The notes below the pieces were generated by a model. The model was not told where the DNA came from. It saw only the letters and a list, made by a program, of their open reading frames with translations, and ran no database searches. A program made the translations under genes and the position numbers. This document shows positions 7,642 through 16,902 of a stretch of DNA of 32,134 bases, one piece after another (within the stretch, counting starts at the first letter, position 1; each line of letters opens with the position of its first letter). The stretch is from NCBI GenBank assembly GCA_903895005.1, contig CAITSH010000490.1:1-32134 (forward strand), written 5' to 3'. Origin of the DNA: an uncultured Pseudomonadota bacterium (GTDB lineage: Bacteria > Pseudomonadota > Gammaproteobacteria > Burkholderiales > SG8-39).

Positions 7642-9477
7642 ATGAATCAACCACGTATTCCACATGCCATTGATCCGGCAGCGCCGGCCTATGTTCGTCA
7701 CCAAAAGCTGAAAGAATGGGTCGCAAAAATTGCGGCGTTGACGAAACCGGAACGCATCATGTGGTGCGATGGTAGTGAGGCAGAATATGACCGGCTATGC
7801 GGAGAGATGGTCGAGACCGGGATGATGAAACGACTGAACCCTAAGTTGCGCCCCAATAGTTATCTTGCCCTCTCAGATCCTGCCGATGTTGCGCGTGTCG
7901 AGGAGCGCACGTTCATCAGCTGTGAAAATCAGGATGACGCGGGGCCTACTAACAACTGGATCGCGCCAGCTGAGATGCGCAGTACGATGGATCGTTTGTT
8001 TGATGGTTGCATGCGCGGGCGCACGCTCTATGTGATCCCGTTTTCGATGGGTCCGCTTGGTTCGCATATCGCGCACATTGGTGTAGAGCTGACGGACTCG
8101 CCATACGTTGTCGTAAGCATGAAGATCATGACGCGGATGGGGAAAGCAGTTTACGACATTCTTGGAGACGATGGCTATTTTGTGCCCTGCGTCCATTCTG
8201 TCGGCATGCCGTTGAATCCGGGGCAGGCTGATGTTCGCTGGCCATCAAACAAGGACGAGAAATGGATCGTCCATTTCCCTGAGACCCGCGAAATTTGGTC
8301 TTACGGGTCCGGATATGGCGGTAACGCACTTCTCGGCAAGAAATGCCTTGCTTTGAGAATTGCTTCGATCATGGCTCGGGATGAGGGGTGGTTGGCCGAG
8401 CATATGTTGATTCTTGGGATCACTAGCCCGAAGGGGAAAAAGGCGTACCTGGCGGCCGCGTTTCCCAGCGCCTGTGGAAAAACAAATCTTGCCATGTTGG
8501 TTCCGCCAAAGGGTTTCGAGGGTTGGAAGGTTGAAACGGTCGGTGAAGATATCGCCTGGATTAAGCCTGGCGATGATGGTCACTTTTATGCCATCAATCC
8601 GGAAGCAGGTTACTTTGGGGTAGCGCCAGGGACCAGCATGCAATCCAATCCCAATTGTATGGAGGCCATCAAAGGGAATACGATTTTTACGAATGTCGCG
8701 GAAACCCCTGACGGTGATGTTTGGTGGGAAGGGATGACTGAGGTCCCGCCGGCCAATCTCACTGACTGGACCGGCCAGGCGTGGACTCCGGGTTGTGGTC
8801 GTGTTGCTGCTCACGCAAATGCCCGCTTTACCGTCGCCTCTACGCGATGCCCGTCGCTTGATCCGTTGTGGGATGACCCAAATGGCGTCCCGATTGCAGC
8901 GTTCCTGTTTGGTGGTCGCCGTACTAATACTGCGCCGCTAGTCGTTGAGGCGTTTAATTGGGAGGACGGAGTTTACAAAGCGGCGACCATGGGCTCGGAG
9001 ACCACGGCGGCGATCGTTGGACAGGTTGGTGTGGTTCGTCGGGATCCGTTTGCCATGATTGCGTTCTGCGGTTACAACATTGGCGATTACTTCAAACATT
9101 GGCTAAAGATGGGTAAGACTGTAAAGCACGCGCCGCATATCTTTCAGGTTAATTGGTTCCGTAAGGATGCGAGTGGCAAGTTTGTCTGGCCGGGTTTTGG
9201 CGAAAACATGCGGGTATTGCGCTGGGTAGTCGAGCGTTGCCAAGGTCAGGCGCATGCGCGGGAGACGGCGATCGGATGGGTTCCTGATTTCGGCGATCTG
9301 TCTTGGCAGGGCCTCGATTTTGGCCCGGATAAATATGCCACGGTTACAGATATTGATGCGGCTGATTGGGCCAAGGAACTTGGTTTGCACGATGAGCTGT
9401 TTGCTAAGGTCAAGGATCGTCTACCGCGAGAGTTGGCGTTAAGCCGCGAGTTACTAGGAATGCGCCTCGGGAGTTGA
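7642..9477 (+). CDS. pckG: Phosphoenolpyruvate carboxykinase (GTP)
   Basis: This enzyme converts oxaloacetate plus GTP to phosphoenolpyruvate, the first committed step of gluconeogenesis, in the cytoplasm. At 611 residues it matches the GTP-dependent class rather than the shorter ATP-dependent class. Visible motifs are the P-loop with its reactive cysteine ([12 protein letters not shown], about residues 274-285), the active-site segment [14 protein letters not shown], and NWFRKD near the nucleotide-binding region. [11 protein letters not shown] near the C-terminus is also typical. The ATG at 7642 follows a GAGG element. A strong intrinsic terminator follows 20 nt after the stop, so the gene ends its transcript. 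It splits the usual mnmE-mnmG neighbourhood and may reflect growth on organic acids. Confidence 0.97.
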   Translation: MNQPRIPHAIDPAAPAYVRHQKLKEWVAKIAALTKPERIMWCDGSEAEYDRLCGEMVETGMMKRLNPKLRPNSYLALSDPADVARVEERTFISCENQDDAGPTNNWIAPAEMRSTMDRLFDGCMRGRTLYVIPFSMGPLGSHIAHIGVELTDSPYVVVSMKIMTRMGKAVYDILGDDGYFVPCVHSVGMPLNPGQADVRWPSNKDEKWIVHFPETREIWSYGSGYGGNALLGKKCLALRIASIMARDEGWLAEHMLILGITSPKGKKAYLAAAFPSACGKTNLAMLVPPKGFEGWKVETVGEDIAWIKPGDDGHFYAINPEAGYFGVAPGTSMQSNPNCMEAIKGNTIFTNVAETPDGDVWWEGMTEVPPANLTDWTGQAWTPGCGRVAAHANARFTVASTRCPSLDPLWDDPNGVPIAAFLFGGRRTNTAPLVVEAFNWEDGVYKAATMGSETTAAIVGQVGVVRRDPFAMIAFCGYNIGDYFKHWLKMGKTVKHAPHIFQVNWFRKDASGKFVWPGFGENMRVLRWVVERCQGQAHARETAIGWVPDFGDLSWQGLDFGPDKYATVTDIDAADWAKELGLHDELFAKVKDRLPRELALSRELLGMRLGS

Positions 9478-9496
9478 ACCGGCTCCGCGGGTCAAT

Positions 9497-9520
9497 AACC
9501 GCCTTCGGGCGGTTTTTTTT
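9497..9520 (+). terminator. Intrinsic terminator after pckG
   Basis: A perfect 7-bp stem (AACCGCC / GGCGGTT, 9497-9503 and 9508-9514) with a stable TTCG tetraloop runs directly into an eight-T tract ending at 9520. This is a textbook Rho-independent terminator, 20 nt after the pckG stop codon. Confidence 0.93.
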
Positions 9521-9816
9521 CGTTAATCAATTTGATGATCGTGAACATAATGCAATTGATATTGATGGATGAAAGTTCCCCGCATATAAATTATGCATTC
9601 GTCATATTTTGGGGCTGTCCGTATATCAGCCTAATCGTGATCGATATTTGAGATCCGTTAGGAAATTTTTCCAATCCTGCATTCTCCTAGGCGAGTTTGT
9701 GTCGAATTTTGGCCCTCTTGGGCGGATCATTGTGTTTAACGACGTACTACCGACTCTTTTCGGTACCCTAAGGCTGAGTGATCTCTTGTCGGCATGTTAA
9801 AGGGCACATTGCCTGG
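9521..9816. other. AT-rich non-coding gap between pckG terminator and parS
   Basis: About 300 nt, noticeably richer in A and T than the genes on either side, lie between the pckG terminator and the parS sites. I see no convincing gene. An open frame of 63 codons exists (9609-9800), but it lacks a ribosome binding site and resembles no family I know. One degenerate DnaA-like site (TGTGTTTAA, 9731-9739) is present. The gap could hold a small RNA, part of the origin, or nothing functional. Confidence 0.5.
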
Positions 9817-9850
9817 TTTCCCGCTTGTTTCACGTGAAACAAGCGGGAAA
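9817..9850. promoter_or_regulatory. parS: parS site 1 inside a 34-bp perfect palindrome
   Basis: Positions 9826-9841 are an exact match to the chromosomal parS consensus TGTTTCACGTGAAACA, the centromere-like site bound by ParB. The symmetry extends well beyond the consensus: each arm is 17 nt, making a perfect 34-bp palindrome centred between 9833 and 9834. The parA and parB genes that use it lie about 2.6 kb downstream. In RNA the palindrome could also fold into a hairpin with GC-rich outer stem. Confidence 0.96.
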
Positions 9851-9864
9851 ATCCGATGACAAAC

Positions 9865-9880
9865 TGTTCCACGTGAAACA
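9865..9880. promoter_or_regulatory. parS: parS site 2 (one mismatch)
   Basis: TGTTCCACGTGAAACA differs from the parS consensus at one position (C for T in the left arm). It starts 39 bp after parS site 1. Paired parS sites near mnmG/parAB are typical of chromosomal Par systems and suggest a ParB nucleation point here. Confidence 0.9.
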
Positions 9881-9910
9881 TTGGTTTGCTACCGCGAAAG
9901 GGGCTAGAAT
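9881..9910 (+). promoter_or_regulatory. Candidate mnmG operon promoter
   Basis: TTGGTT (9881-9886) and TAGAAT (9905-9910) are separated by 18 bp, and the -35 directly abuts parS site 2. The implied start near 9917 gives a leader of about 30 nt to the mnmG ATG. If real, ParB bound or spreading from parS would overlap this promoter. The -35 is weak. Confidence 0.4.
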
Positions 9911-9946
9911 TCGCCTCCTTCCAGTGACTTGCAATGCTCAAGCTCG

Positions 9947-11845
9947 ATGCAATTTCAAACGCAATTTGATGTCATCGTAATTGGTGGTGGCCATGCCGGA
10001 ACCGAGGCTGCGCTCGCCGCCGCACGCTCCGGATGTAAAACCCTGCTGCTGACGCACAACCTGGATACCCTGGGACAAATGTCCTGCAATCCGTCGATTG
10101 GTGGAATTGGAAAGGGACATCTGGTTCGAGAGGTGGATGCTTTGGGCGGCGCGATGGCAATTGCGACAGACGAAGCCGGAATCCAGTTTCGCACGCTCAA
10201 TTCAAGTAAAGGACCTGCCGTTCGTGCTACGCGCGCCCAAGCCGATCGCGTCCTATACAGAAAGGCGATTCGCGCACGACTCGAGAATCAGGTCAATCTG
10301 ACCTTATTTCAGCAGGCCGTGGATGATTTGATTCTGGACGGAGATCAAGTCACCGGAGTCATGACGCAACTCGGGATTCGTTTTTCCGGACGTACTGTTG
10401 TGCTCACTGCTGGGACGTTTCTAGCAGGATTGATCCACGTCGGTCTTTCCAATTACGAAGCGGGAAGGGCGGGGGACCCGCCCGCAACCAGCCTTGCCGC
10501 ACGCCTGCGCGAGCTAAAACTTCCGGTCGGCCGATTAAAAACGGGTACGCCGCCGCGAATTGATGGTCGTTCTGTCGATTTTTCAGTGATGGAACAACAG
10601 CCGGGAGACTCGCCTGAGCCGGTCTTTTCATTTGTCGGGAGCCGCAGCATGCATCCGGCACAACTCCCGTGCTGGATCACCCAAACCAATGAGCGTACCC
10701 ACGAGATTATTCGTGGTGGGCTTGACCGCTCACCCATGTACACGGGCGTAATCGAGGGGGTCGGTCCGCGATATTGTCCTTCTATCGAAGACAAAATCCA
10801 TCGGTTTTCTGGAAAATCGAGCCATCAGATTTTTCTCGAGCCCGAAGGCCTTGGAACCCATGAGATTTATCCGAACGGGATCTCTACCAGTCTGCCGTTT
10901 GATGTACAACTTGAATTGGTCAGAAGCATCCGCGGGATGGAAAACGCACATATCGTGCGTCCCGGATACGCTATCGAATATGACTATTTTGATCCGCGGG
11001 CACTAAAGTCATCGCTAGAAACCAAGGCTATTAGAGGGCTGTTTTTCGCTGGACAAATCAATGGGACGACCGGCTACGAAGAGGCGGCCGCACAGGGCTT
11101 GCTTGCAGGCATCAATGCAGCGCTCTTGGCGCGAGATAAAGACGCGTGGTCGCCCCGCAGGGATGAAGCCTACATTGGTGTAATGGTCGATGACTTGGTT
11201 ACGCGTGGCGTTGCGGAGCCATACCGGATGTTTACCAGCAGGGCGGAATACCGGCTGATGTTGCGTGAAGATAATGCCGATCTTCGATTGACCGAAGCCG
11301 GCTATAACCTTGGTCTCATAGACCAGGTTCGATGGGAAACATTCGAACGCAAGCGCGATGCCATCGCGCTTGAACTCGAGCGGTTGAAATCCACTTGGGT
11401 GAATCCCAAGACGCTCCCCATTGGGGACGCGGAGCGAATTCTAGGAAAAGGCATTGAGCGCGAGTATTCGCTCGCAGATTTGCTGCGGCGGCCCTGCGTT
11501 TCATATCGGGAATTAATGACTCTCGCCGGGTTGCCTTCAGGGGTGTCGGAGTGGGATGTAGCCCAGCAGGTCGAGATCCAGACTAAGTATCAGGGCTATA
11601 TTGACCGGCAGCAGGACGAGGTCAGTCGCCAAGAGCATCATGAAATGACGCGTTTGCCACATAACTTAGACTACCGAGAAGTGCATGGCTTATCGGTCGA
11701 GGTGCAACAAAAACTCAATAAGTACAAGCCTGAAACCCTCGGTCAAGCATCTCGAATTCAGGGAATTACCCCGGCGGCGATTTCGCTGTTGCTAGTTCAC
11801 ATCAAACGGGGCCTTAAGCCAAAGCAGGAGCAATCGGCAGCATGA
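9947..11845 (+). CDS. mnmG: tRNA uridine-5-carboxymethylaminomethyl modification enzyme MnmG
   Basis: MnmG (GidA) is the FAD-dependent partner of MnmE in wobble-uridine modification. The ATG at 9947 gives a 632-residue protein of standard length that begins [18 protein letters not shown]; an in-frame TTG at 9929 would add six residues without family support. The FAD dinucleotide-binding [10 protein letters not shown] motif is at about residues 13-22. It is followed by the conserved [17 protein letters not shown] segment, the [11 protein letters not shown] motif, and the [10 protein letters not shown] region. The C-terminal helical domain contains [14 protein letters not shown] and the [15 protein letters not shown] segment. 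The stop overlaps the rsmG start (ATGA), so translation is probably coupled. Confidence 0.98.
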   Translation: MQFQTQFDVIVIGGGHAGTEAALAAARSGCKTLLLTHNLDTLGQMSCNPSIGGIGKGHLVREVDALGGAMAIATDEAGIQFRTLNSSKGPAVRATRAQADRVLYRKAIRARLENQVNLTLFQQAVDDLILDGDQVTGVMTQLGIRFSGRTVVLTAGTFLAGLIHVGLSNYEAGRAGDPPATSLAARLRELKLPVGRLKTGTPPRIDGRSVDFSVMEQQPGDSPEPVFSFVGSRSMHPAQLPCWITQTNERTHEIIRGGLDRSPMYTGVIEGVGPRYCPSIEDKIHRFSGKSSHQIFLEPEGLGTHEIYPNGISTSLPFDVQLELVRSIRGMENAHIVRPGYAIEYDYFDPRALKSSLETKAIRGLFFAGQINGTTGYEEAAAQGLLAGINAALLARDKDAWSPRRDEAYIGVMVDDLVTRGVAEPYRMFTSRAEYRLMLREDNADLRLTEAGYNLGLIDQVRWETFERKRDAIALELERLKSTWVNPKTLPIGDAERILGKGIEREYSLADLLRRPCVSYRELMTLAGLPSGVSEWDVAQQVEIQTKYQGYIDRQQDEVSRQEHHEMTRLPHNLDYREVHGLSVEVQQKLNKYKPETLGQASRIQGITPAAISLLLVHIKRGLKPKQEQSAA

Positions 11846-12492
11846 GTATCCCTGGGAACGCGGTGCCAACATTACAGACGACACTCGCCGAAGGCTTGTC
11901 AGCGCTTGATCTTCCGCTCGGTGACGATACGCAAGCGCGCCTGATCCAATATTTGGATTTACTCGAAAAGTGGAATCGCGTGTACAACCTTACGGCCATA
12001 CGTGATAAGGACCAAATGGTAAGTAACCACTTGCTCGACAGTTTGGTCATTGTTCCGTTCGTCCACGGTGTTCGCGTCTTGGATGTGGGAAGCGGCGCTG
12101 GATTACCAGGTATTCCACTTGCCCTCGCCAGACCACAACTCCAAATAACGCTCTTGGATAGCAACCACAAAAAAACGGCGTTTTTGCGCCAAGCGTCTGC
12201 AGAGTTGGCGCTTACTAATGTGTCAGTCGCCTCTGAGCGCGTGGAATCATGGCAACCCGTGCAAAAATTTGATTGCATTGTCTCCCGTGCATTCGCTGAA
12301 CTTGCCGAGTTTGTAAATCTTGCGAAGCATCTACTGGCACCAGGCGGTTACTTTGCTGCAATGAAAGGCTTACATCCGTACGAAGAAATCGAAAAGCTCC
12401 CTGCTGGATGGCGTGCGCGGGAGGTCCGGGCTTTAACGATTCCGGGGTTGGACGTCGTGCGCCATTTGGTTTTGATTGAAGCCAGCGCATGA
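11842..12492 (+). CDS. rsmG: 16S rRNA (guanine(527)-N7)-methyltransferase RsmG
   Basis: RsmG (GidB) uses S-adenosylmethionine to methylate N7 of G527 in 16S rRNA. Loss of this modification gives low-level streptomycin resistance in several bacteria. The 216-residue protein is of normal length. The N-terminal part contains [22 protein letters not shown], typical of the family. The SAM-binding loop [16 protein letters not shown] starts near residue 79. Later segments include [18 protein letters not shown] and the GGYFAAMKG strand. Its start overlaps the mnmG stop, and its stop overlaps the parA start, both as ATGA. This places it in one translationally coupled cluster. Confidence 0.97.
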   Translation: MSIPGNAVPTLQTTLAEGLSALDLPLGDDTQARLIQYLDLLEKWNRVYNLTAIRDKDQMVSNHLLDSLVIVPFVHGVRVLDVGSGAGLPGIPLALARPQLQITLLDSNHKKTAFLRQASAELALTNVSVASERVESWQPVQKFDCIVSRAFAELAEFVNLAKHLLAPGGYFAAMKGLHPYEEIEKLPAGWRAREVRALTIPGLDVVRHLVLIEASA

Positions 12493-13283
12493 CAATGATA
12501 CTGGCGGTGACCAACCAAAAAGGTGGCGTGGGCAAAACCACGACAACCGTCAACATAGCCGCCGGTCTGGCCGAATCGGGGAAACGCGTTCTACTCGTCG
12601 ATCTTGACCCGCAGGCGAATGCGACCATGGGGAGCGGTGTTGATAAGCGAACGCTTACTGCCACCGTATATCATGTCTTGCTTGGACTCTCCACTGTTGA
12701 ATCCGTGAGGCAACGATCATCAATCGGTGGTTACGATGTCCTGCCCGCCAATCGGGATTTGGCCGGAGCCGAAGTCGAGATGGTCGAACTAGACCAACGT
12801 GAGACTCGTCTCAAATCTGCGCTAATTACGGTGCTAAACCAGTACGATTTTATTCTGATAGATTGTCCGCCGGCTTTGAGCTTGCTCACCCTCAACGGAT
12901 TAGTTGCAGCGCATTCGGTAATGATACCGATGCAGTGTGAGTACTACGCCCTTGAGGGACTGTCCGACTTGGTGAATACGATCAAAAAAGTGCGGGCCCA
13001 CTTGAATCCGAGTCTTGAAATCGAGGGTCTATTACGGACCATGTTTGACCCGAGAAACACACTCGCCGTACAGGTCTCCGACCAGTTAAAAGAGCATTTT
13101 GGAGAAAAGGTCTACGCGACCATTATTCCACGCAACGTCCGGCTCGCTGAAGCGCCAAGCTACGGTACGCCGGCGATAAATTTCGACCGTGCGTGCAAAG
13201 GCTCCCAAGCCTATATCGCACTGGTTTCGGAAATTCTGGTGAGACAGGGTGCCAATACAGCACCCCTTACCGCGACTGACTGA
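12489..13283 (+). CDS. parA: Chromosome partitioning ATPase ParA (Soj)
   Basis: ParA is the Walker-type ATPase that, with ParB bound at parS, moves or positions the newly replicated origin region. The 264-residue size and the absence of an N-terminal DNA-binding extension mark it as the chromosomal Soj type. The deviant Walker A motif KGGVGKTTT is at residues 11-19, with DLDPQANAT in the A' region. The FILIDCPPALSLLTLNGL segment carries Walker B. The start overlaps the rsmG stop (ATGA). parB follows after 16 nt, and two parS sites lie about 2.6 kb upstream. Confidence 0.97.
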   Translation: MTMILAVTNQKGGVGKTTTTVNIAAGLAESGKRVLLVDLDPQANATMGSGVDKRTLTATVYHVLLGLSTVESVRQRSSIGGYDVLPANRDLAGAEVEMVELDQRETRLKSALITVLNQYDFILIDCPPALSLLTLNGLVAAHSVMIPMQCEYYALEGLSDLVNTIKKVRAHLNPSLEIEGLLRTMFDPRNTLAVQVSDQLKEHFGEKVYATIIPRNVRLAEAPSYGTPAINFDRACKGSQAYIALVSEILVRQGANTAPLTATD

Positions 13284-13299
13284 ATAACCTGGACGAACA

Positions 13300-14166
13300 A
13301 TGAAATCAAAGGGACTTGGCCGCGGGTTGAATGCGTTGCTGGAAAAAGACGATGACAGCCCGCGTTTGCCGGAATCACAATCCACGGTGAAGCTCGATCA
13401 GCTTCGCCCAGGAAAATATCAGCCGCGCACGCGCATGGATGATGCCTCGCTTGCAGAACTTGCCGCGTCAATCAAGGAACAAGGATTGATGCAGCCGATT
13501 CTCGTACGGCCGGTCTCAAGCGATGGCAATAAGAAACGATACGAAATAATCGCCGGTGAACGGCGTTGGCGTGCAGCAAAAATTGCCGGTCTCTCCGATG
13601 TACCTGTCCTCGTGCGGGAGGTTCCGGACAAGGCTGCGCTTGCCATGGCGCTGATCGAAAATATCCAACGCGAAGACCTCAATCCCCTGGAAGAGGCGAC
13701 GGGCATCTATCGCCTGGTGAATGAATTCAAGCTTACGCACCAGGAGGCCGCGGATGCCCTCGGCCGGTCCAGGACAGCAACAACGAATTTACTCCGCTTG
13801 CTGCAACTTACGGAGCCGGTTCAGCGCTTGATTTTCGATGGCAAGCTCGACATGGGCCATGCTCGTGCCCTTCTTTCTCTGGATGTGGCGCGGCAAGAGA
13901 GCACCGCCCGAAAAGTTGCGGACGAAGGGTTGTCCGTGCGCGAGACTGAACAGTTGGTCTACAACCTCCTTCACCCGAAGAAGCTCAAGATGTCGCCGCC
14001 GGCCGCGCGAGGAAATCGTGATGTCCAGCGTCTCGAAGAGGAACTTTCCGAGGCGTTGGGAACAACTGTGAATATCAAGGCCGGCAAAAAGGGCGCGGGC
14101 ACGCTTGTCATTCATTACGCCAATGCCGAGCATCTTGAAACGGTTCTTTCCAAAGTCCGTCGTTAG
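13300..14166 (+). CDS. parB: Chromosome partitioning protein ParB (Spo0J)
   Basis: ParB binds parS, spreads or slides along DNA as a CTP-dependent clamp, and recruits ParA and often SMC. The 288-residue protein starts with the ParA-stimulating peptide KSKGLGRGLNALLE. The ParB/Srx core has QPRTRMDD, then the arginine-rich GERRWRAAKIAGL motif implicated in CTP binding, and ENIQREDLNPLEEA. A helix-turn-helix follows (LTHQEAADALGRSRTATTNLLRLLQL, about residues 146-171). The C-terminus is the dimerisation domain. In many betaproteobacteria the atp operon follows soon after; here the following gene is nadC. Confidence 0.97.
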   Translation: MKSKGLGRGLNALLEKDDDSPRLPESQSTVKLDQLRPGKYQPRTRMDDASLAELAASIKEQGLMQPILVRPVSSDGNKKRYEIIAGERRWRAAKIAGLSDVPVLVREVPDKAALAMALIENIQREDLNPLEEATGIYRLVNEFKLTHQEAADALGRSRTATTNLLRLLQLTEPVQRLIFDGKLDMGHARALLSLDVARQESTARKVADEGLSVRETEQLVYNLLHPKKLKMSPPAARGNRDVQRLEEELSEALGTTVNIKAGKKGAGTLVIHYANAEHLETVLSKVRR

Positions 14167-14290
14167 CCAGCGCTCGGTTGTAAATTGCGTAGCACTCCAT
14201 GGGTCAAGAAATTTTTTCCGCGAAGCGCCAGTCGCATTCTCTACCCCCCCTCTCCCCTACTCCTGCGGGGCAAAGCCTGTCCCTGAACTC

Positions 14291-14319
14291 TTGACGCGGC
14301 TTGTTATTAAGTATTTACT
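14291..14319 (+). promoter_or_regulatory. Candidate nadC promoter
   Basis: TTGACG (14291-14296) is followed after 17 bp by TTTACT (14314-14319), in a locally AT-rich stretch within a GC-rich leader. A short dyad (AGTA-TT-TACT, 14310-14319) covers the -10 and could be a repressor half-site pair, though it may be chance. The leader to the nadC ATG would be about 27 nt. Confidence 0.5.
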
Positions 14320-14352
14320 AACAAAAATTTTCTGAGCCGGAGTTTTTTACAC

Positions 14353-15195
14353 ATGATTGATCCCCTGATCGTAGAAAGCATCATCGACCGCGCCTTGGCG
14401 GAAGACATTGGTTTTGTCGACCTCACGAGCGAATTGGTTATTCCCTTCGGCGCGACAGCCAGGTTGGCTATTAATGCGCGGCAGGAAATGGTCATCGCCG
14501 GAATTGATATTGCCGGTCAGATTTTCCGTCGCCGCGTACCAGACTGCCATTATGAAAGTAAAGTTTTGGACGGCGATAAAGTCGGCGCCGGGGCTGTGCT
14601 GGCACTCATTTCAGGTCCGGCACGAGGCCTTCTTACAGCAGAGCGCACTGCGCTTAACATGCTGCAACACCTGTCGGGAATTGCCACGCTCACCGCGCAA
14701 TACGCCGAAAAAGTCAAAGGTACCAAAGCGGTGTTGATCGACACCCGGAAAACCATTCCGGGCCTTCGCGCCCTGGCCAAGCATGCCGCCCAGGTTGGCG
14801 GTGCGCGAAACCACCGTCTGCGTCTGGATGACGGCGTGCTGATCAAAGACAACCATATTGCGGTTTGTGGCGGGATTCAGGCTGCGGTTGCGCGTGCGCG
14901 CGCCGGGACGCCGACCCTCACGAAGATCGAGGTCGAATGCGACACGATCGACCAAGTACGTGAAGCACTGGCTGCCGGTGCCGATTGCCTGCTGCTCGAT
15001 AACATGACACTCGAGCAGTTGCGCGAGGCGGTAAAAATTACCGGCGGCCGCGTTCCGCTTGAGGCGTCTGGTGGGGTGCGTCTGGATACGATCCAAGGTA
15101 TCGCTGAAACCGGTGTCGATTTTGTTTCCGTCGGCCGGATCACGCAATCGGCTCCGGCTGTGGATATCGGACTGGACGTCGCTATCGGCGTATGA
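14353..15195 (+). CDS. nadC: Nicotinate-nucleotide pyrophosphorylase (carboxylating)
   Basis: NadC (quinolinate phosphoribosyltransferase) condenses quinolinate with PRPP to form nicotinate mononucleotide in de novo NAD synthesis. The 280-residue protein is of standard length. Family motifs include ERTALNMLQHLSGIAT, the strongly conserved IDTRKTIPGLRALAKHAAQVGGARNHR segment, LDDGVLIKDNH, and IEVECDTIDQ. The C-terminal barrel part has LLLDNM, LEASGGV and DFVSVGRITQSAPAVDI. The ATG at 14353 is preceded by a GGAG at about 9 nt spacing. The stop overlaps the start of the next gene (ATGA), so the LOG-family protein is translationally coupled. nadA and nadB are not in the window. Confidence 0.97.
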   Translation: MIDPLIVESIIDRALAEDIGFVDLTSELVIPFGATARLAINARQEMVIAGIDIAGQIFRRRVPDCHYESKVLDGDKVGAGAVLALISGPARGLLTAERTALNMLQHLSGIATLTAQYAEKVKGTKAVLIDTRKTIPGLRALAKHAAQVGGARNHRLRLDDGVLIKDNHIAVCGGIQAAVARARAGTPTLTKIEVECDTIDQVREALAAGADCLLLDNMTLEQLREAVKITGGRVPLEASGGVRLDTIQGIAETGVDFVSVGRITQSAPAVDIGLDVAIGV

Positions 15196-15770
15196 CAGTC
15201 CGGGCAAGTATCGGACTCTTCTGCGCGGCTTCGGATGCGCTTCCCGAAGCCACAAAGAAACTCGCGCGGCAGTTTGGTGAGCGTTGTGCGACCGAAAACT
15301 TCCGTCTCATTTATGGCGGGGGTTCCCGTGGACTCATGGGGGAGGCCTCACGAGCGGCGTACGCCGCGGGGGGACAAGTGCGCGGCTTTATACCGGCATC
15401 TTTGATGAAGCGCGAGCAGGACGCCGGTGCTGTCAAAGGCGAGATAGAAATCGTTGAATCGCTATCAGAACGTAAAAAACGCATGGCAGACGAATCTGAT
15501 GCGTTTGTCGCGCTTCCCGGCGGCGTGGGGACGCTTGATGAGTTGTTTGAGATGATCACCTGGAACGATCTTTGCCTCCAAGACAAAGCTATCATTCTTT
15601 GTGACGACCATGGGTTTTGGGATCCATTACTCACATGGTTTGCAGGCGCGAGCGCTAAGGGCGCAATCCGGCCCGGTGCGACGCGGCGGTTTTATAGCGT
15701 TGCATCGCTCGACGCGTTGTTTGCGCTGTTGGAAACGGAGCTGCAAATTTCGCGCGCAACGACAACGTAA
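15192..15770 (+). CDS. LOG-family nucleoside 5'-monophosphate phosphoribohydrolase
   Basis: LOG (Lonely Guy) family enzymes hydrolyse the N-glycosidic bond of nucleoside 5'-monophosphates. Cytokinin ribotides are the best known substrates, but bacterial members also act on ordinary purine nucleotides. The 192-residue protein has both signatures: GGGSRGLMG (residues 43-50 region) and PGGVGTLDE (residues 109-117). RKKRM near 95-99 supplies the conserved arginine. Such proteins are sometimes mislabelled lysine decarboxylase. The start overlaps the nadC stop by ATGA, so expression with nadC is likely. A link to NAD or nucleotide salvage is suggestive only. Confidence 0.9.
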   Translation: MTVRASIGLFCAASDALPEATKKLARQFGERCATENFRLIYGGGSRGLMGEASRAAYAAGGQVRGFIPASLMKREQDAGAVKGEIEIVESLSERKKRMADESDAFVALPGGVGTLDELFEMITWNDLCLQDKAIILCDDHGFWDPLLTWFAGASAKGAIRPGATRRFYSVASLDALFALLETELQISRATTT

Positions 15771-15796
15771 TCCTAATATCCGAATAGGGGCTCACA

Positions 15797-16765
15797 GTGA
15801 TCAATCTGAAACATGCACGTTTAGCGGCTTTTATTGCGGCTAGTCTGGTCGCAATACCCTTGTTTGCGCAGTCGTTCCCGTCCAAGCCCATCCGTTTGGT
15901 TGTGACGTTTCCCCCTGGCGGGGGCACCGACGCCATCGCGCGCCTTCTTTCAGTACCCCTTTCCGAGGCGATGGGTCAACAGGTCGTGGTCGACAACCGG
16001 CCAGGCGCAAGCGGGAATATCGGCGCAGAAATCGTCGCCAAAGCACCGGCTGACGGCTACACCTGGCTGATTGTAAACAGCACGTATGCAATGAACGCCG
16101 GACTGTTTCCGAACATGCCTTTTGACTCGGAAAAAGACCTGACGGGTGTTGCCACGATTGCGTCCACACCGATCATGCTGGTGGTACCCGCGACGTCGCC
16201 GGTAAAAAATGTGAATGAGCTCGTTGCGCTGGCCAAATCAAAGCCCGGGCAGCTAACGTACGCCTCCTGCGGAAACGGCACGCCGCAGCACCTCGGTGGG
16301 GAGCTCTTTAAACGGATGGCCGGAGTCGAGATGGTGCATGTTCCCTATAAGGGCTGTGCACCGGCGCTTCAGGATGGACTCGCCGGACGACTGGATGCGC
16401 TGTTCAATACCGTTCCCAACTCCGTTCCGCATCACAAGGCCGGACGCATGCGCGCAATCGGCGTTGGTTCCAAAAAGCGCACCGCGGGTGCCCCCGATGT
16501 TCCCACTATCAATGAGAGCGTGCCCGGTTTTGACGTTGACCAGTGGTATGTCATCCTCGTACCGAGCGCTACACCTCGAGATGTTATCCAGCGAATTAAC
16601 CGCGAGATTGATCGGGCCGTTGCGCGCCCCGAAATACGGGACCGCCTGATAACCCAGAGCTTCGATCCCTTGAGCATTCCGCTTGACGACGTTCAGCCGC
16701 TGATTCGTACCGACATCGCGCGGTGGGGCAAGTTGATTCGGGAGCTTGGCGTAAAAGTTGACTGA
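15797..16765 (+). CDS. Bug-family (TctC-like) periplasmic solute-binding protein
   Basis: This is the second of three Bug/TctC receptors in the window (322 residues). The signal peptide (LAAFIAASLVAIPLFAQS) ends near residue 26. The mature protein has PSKPIRLVVTFPPGGGTDAIAR, VVVDNRPGASGNIGAE and APADGYTW, and the central MVHVPYKGCAPALQDGLAGR segment. The GTG start at 15797 follows AGGGG (15786-15790). It lies 26 nt downstream of the LOG-family gene on the same strand, so it may be transcribed with nadC. No TTT membrane components are adjacent. Compared with the receptor at 5387 the loops differ clearly, suggesting a different ligand; this is inference. Confidence 0.93.
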   Translation: MINLKHARLAAFIAASLVAIPLFAQSFPSKPIRLVVTFPPGGGTDAIARLLSVPLSEAMGQQVVVDNRPGASGNIGAEIVAKAPADGYTWLIVNSTYAMNAGLFPNMPFDSEKDLTGVATIASTPIMLVVPATSPVKNVNELVALAKSKPGQLTYASCGNGTPQHLGGELFKRMAGVEMVHVPYKGCAPALQDGLAGRLDALFNTVPNSVPHHKAGRMRAIGVGSKKRTAGAPDVPTINESVPGFDVDQWYVILVPSATPRDVIQRINREIDRAVARPEIRDRLITQSFDPLSIPLDDVQPLIRTDIARWGKLIRELGVKVD

Positions 16766-16902
16766 GCGCGATGCGATTTGGTGCTTGGTGGGGACTCGCC
16801 AAGTTCGGTCGGTTCAGGCACGCGTTTGCAGCATGAAGTGATCCAATATATTCAGAATGAGTGGCTTGGAAGCTGTTGGGTGCGGCCAAGACAAACTTCG
16901 GG

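Noticed and set aside
9609..9800. A 63-codon open frame in the pckG-mnmG gap
   Set aside because: It has no ribosome binding site, no recognisable family and lies in AT-rich non-coding sequence. It cannot be excluded but is not supported.
14245..14275. Pyrimidine and C-rich tract after parB resembling a terminator or repeat
   Set aside because: The only pairing is a short CCCC/GGGG stem without a T tract, so neither terminator nor repeat can be supported.
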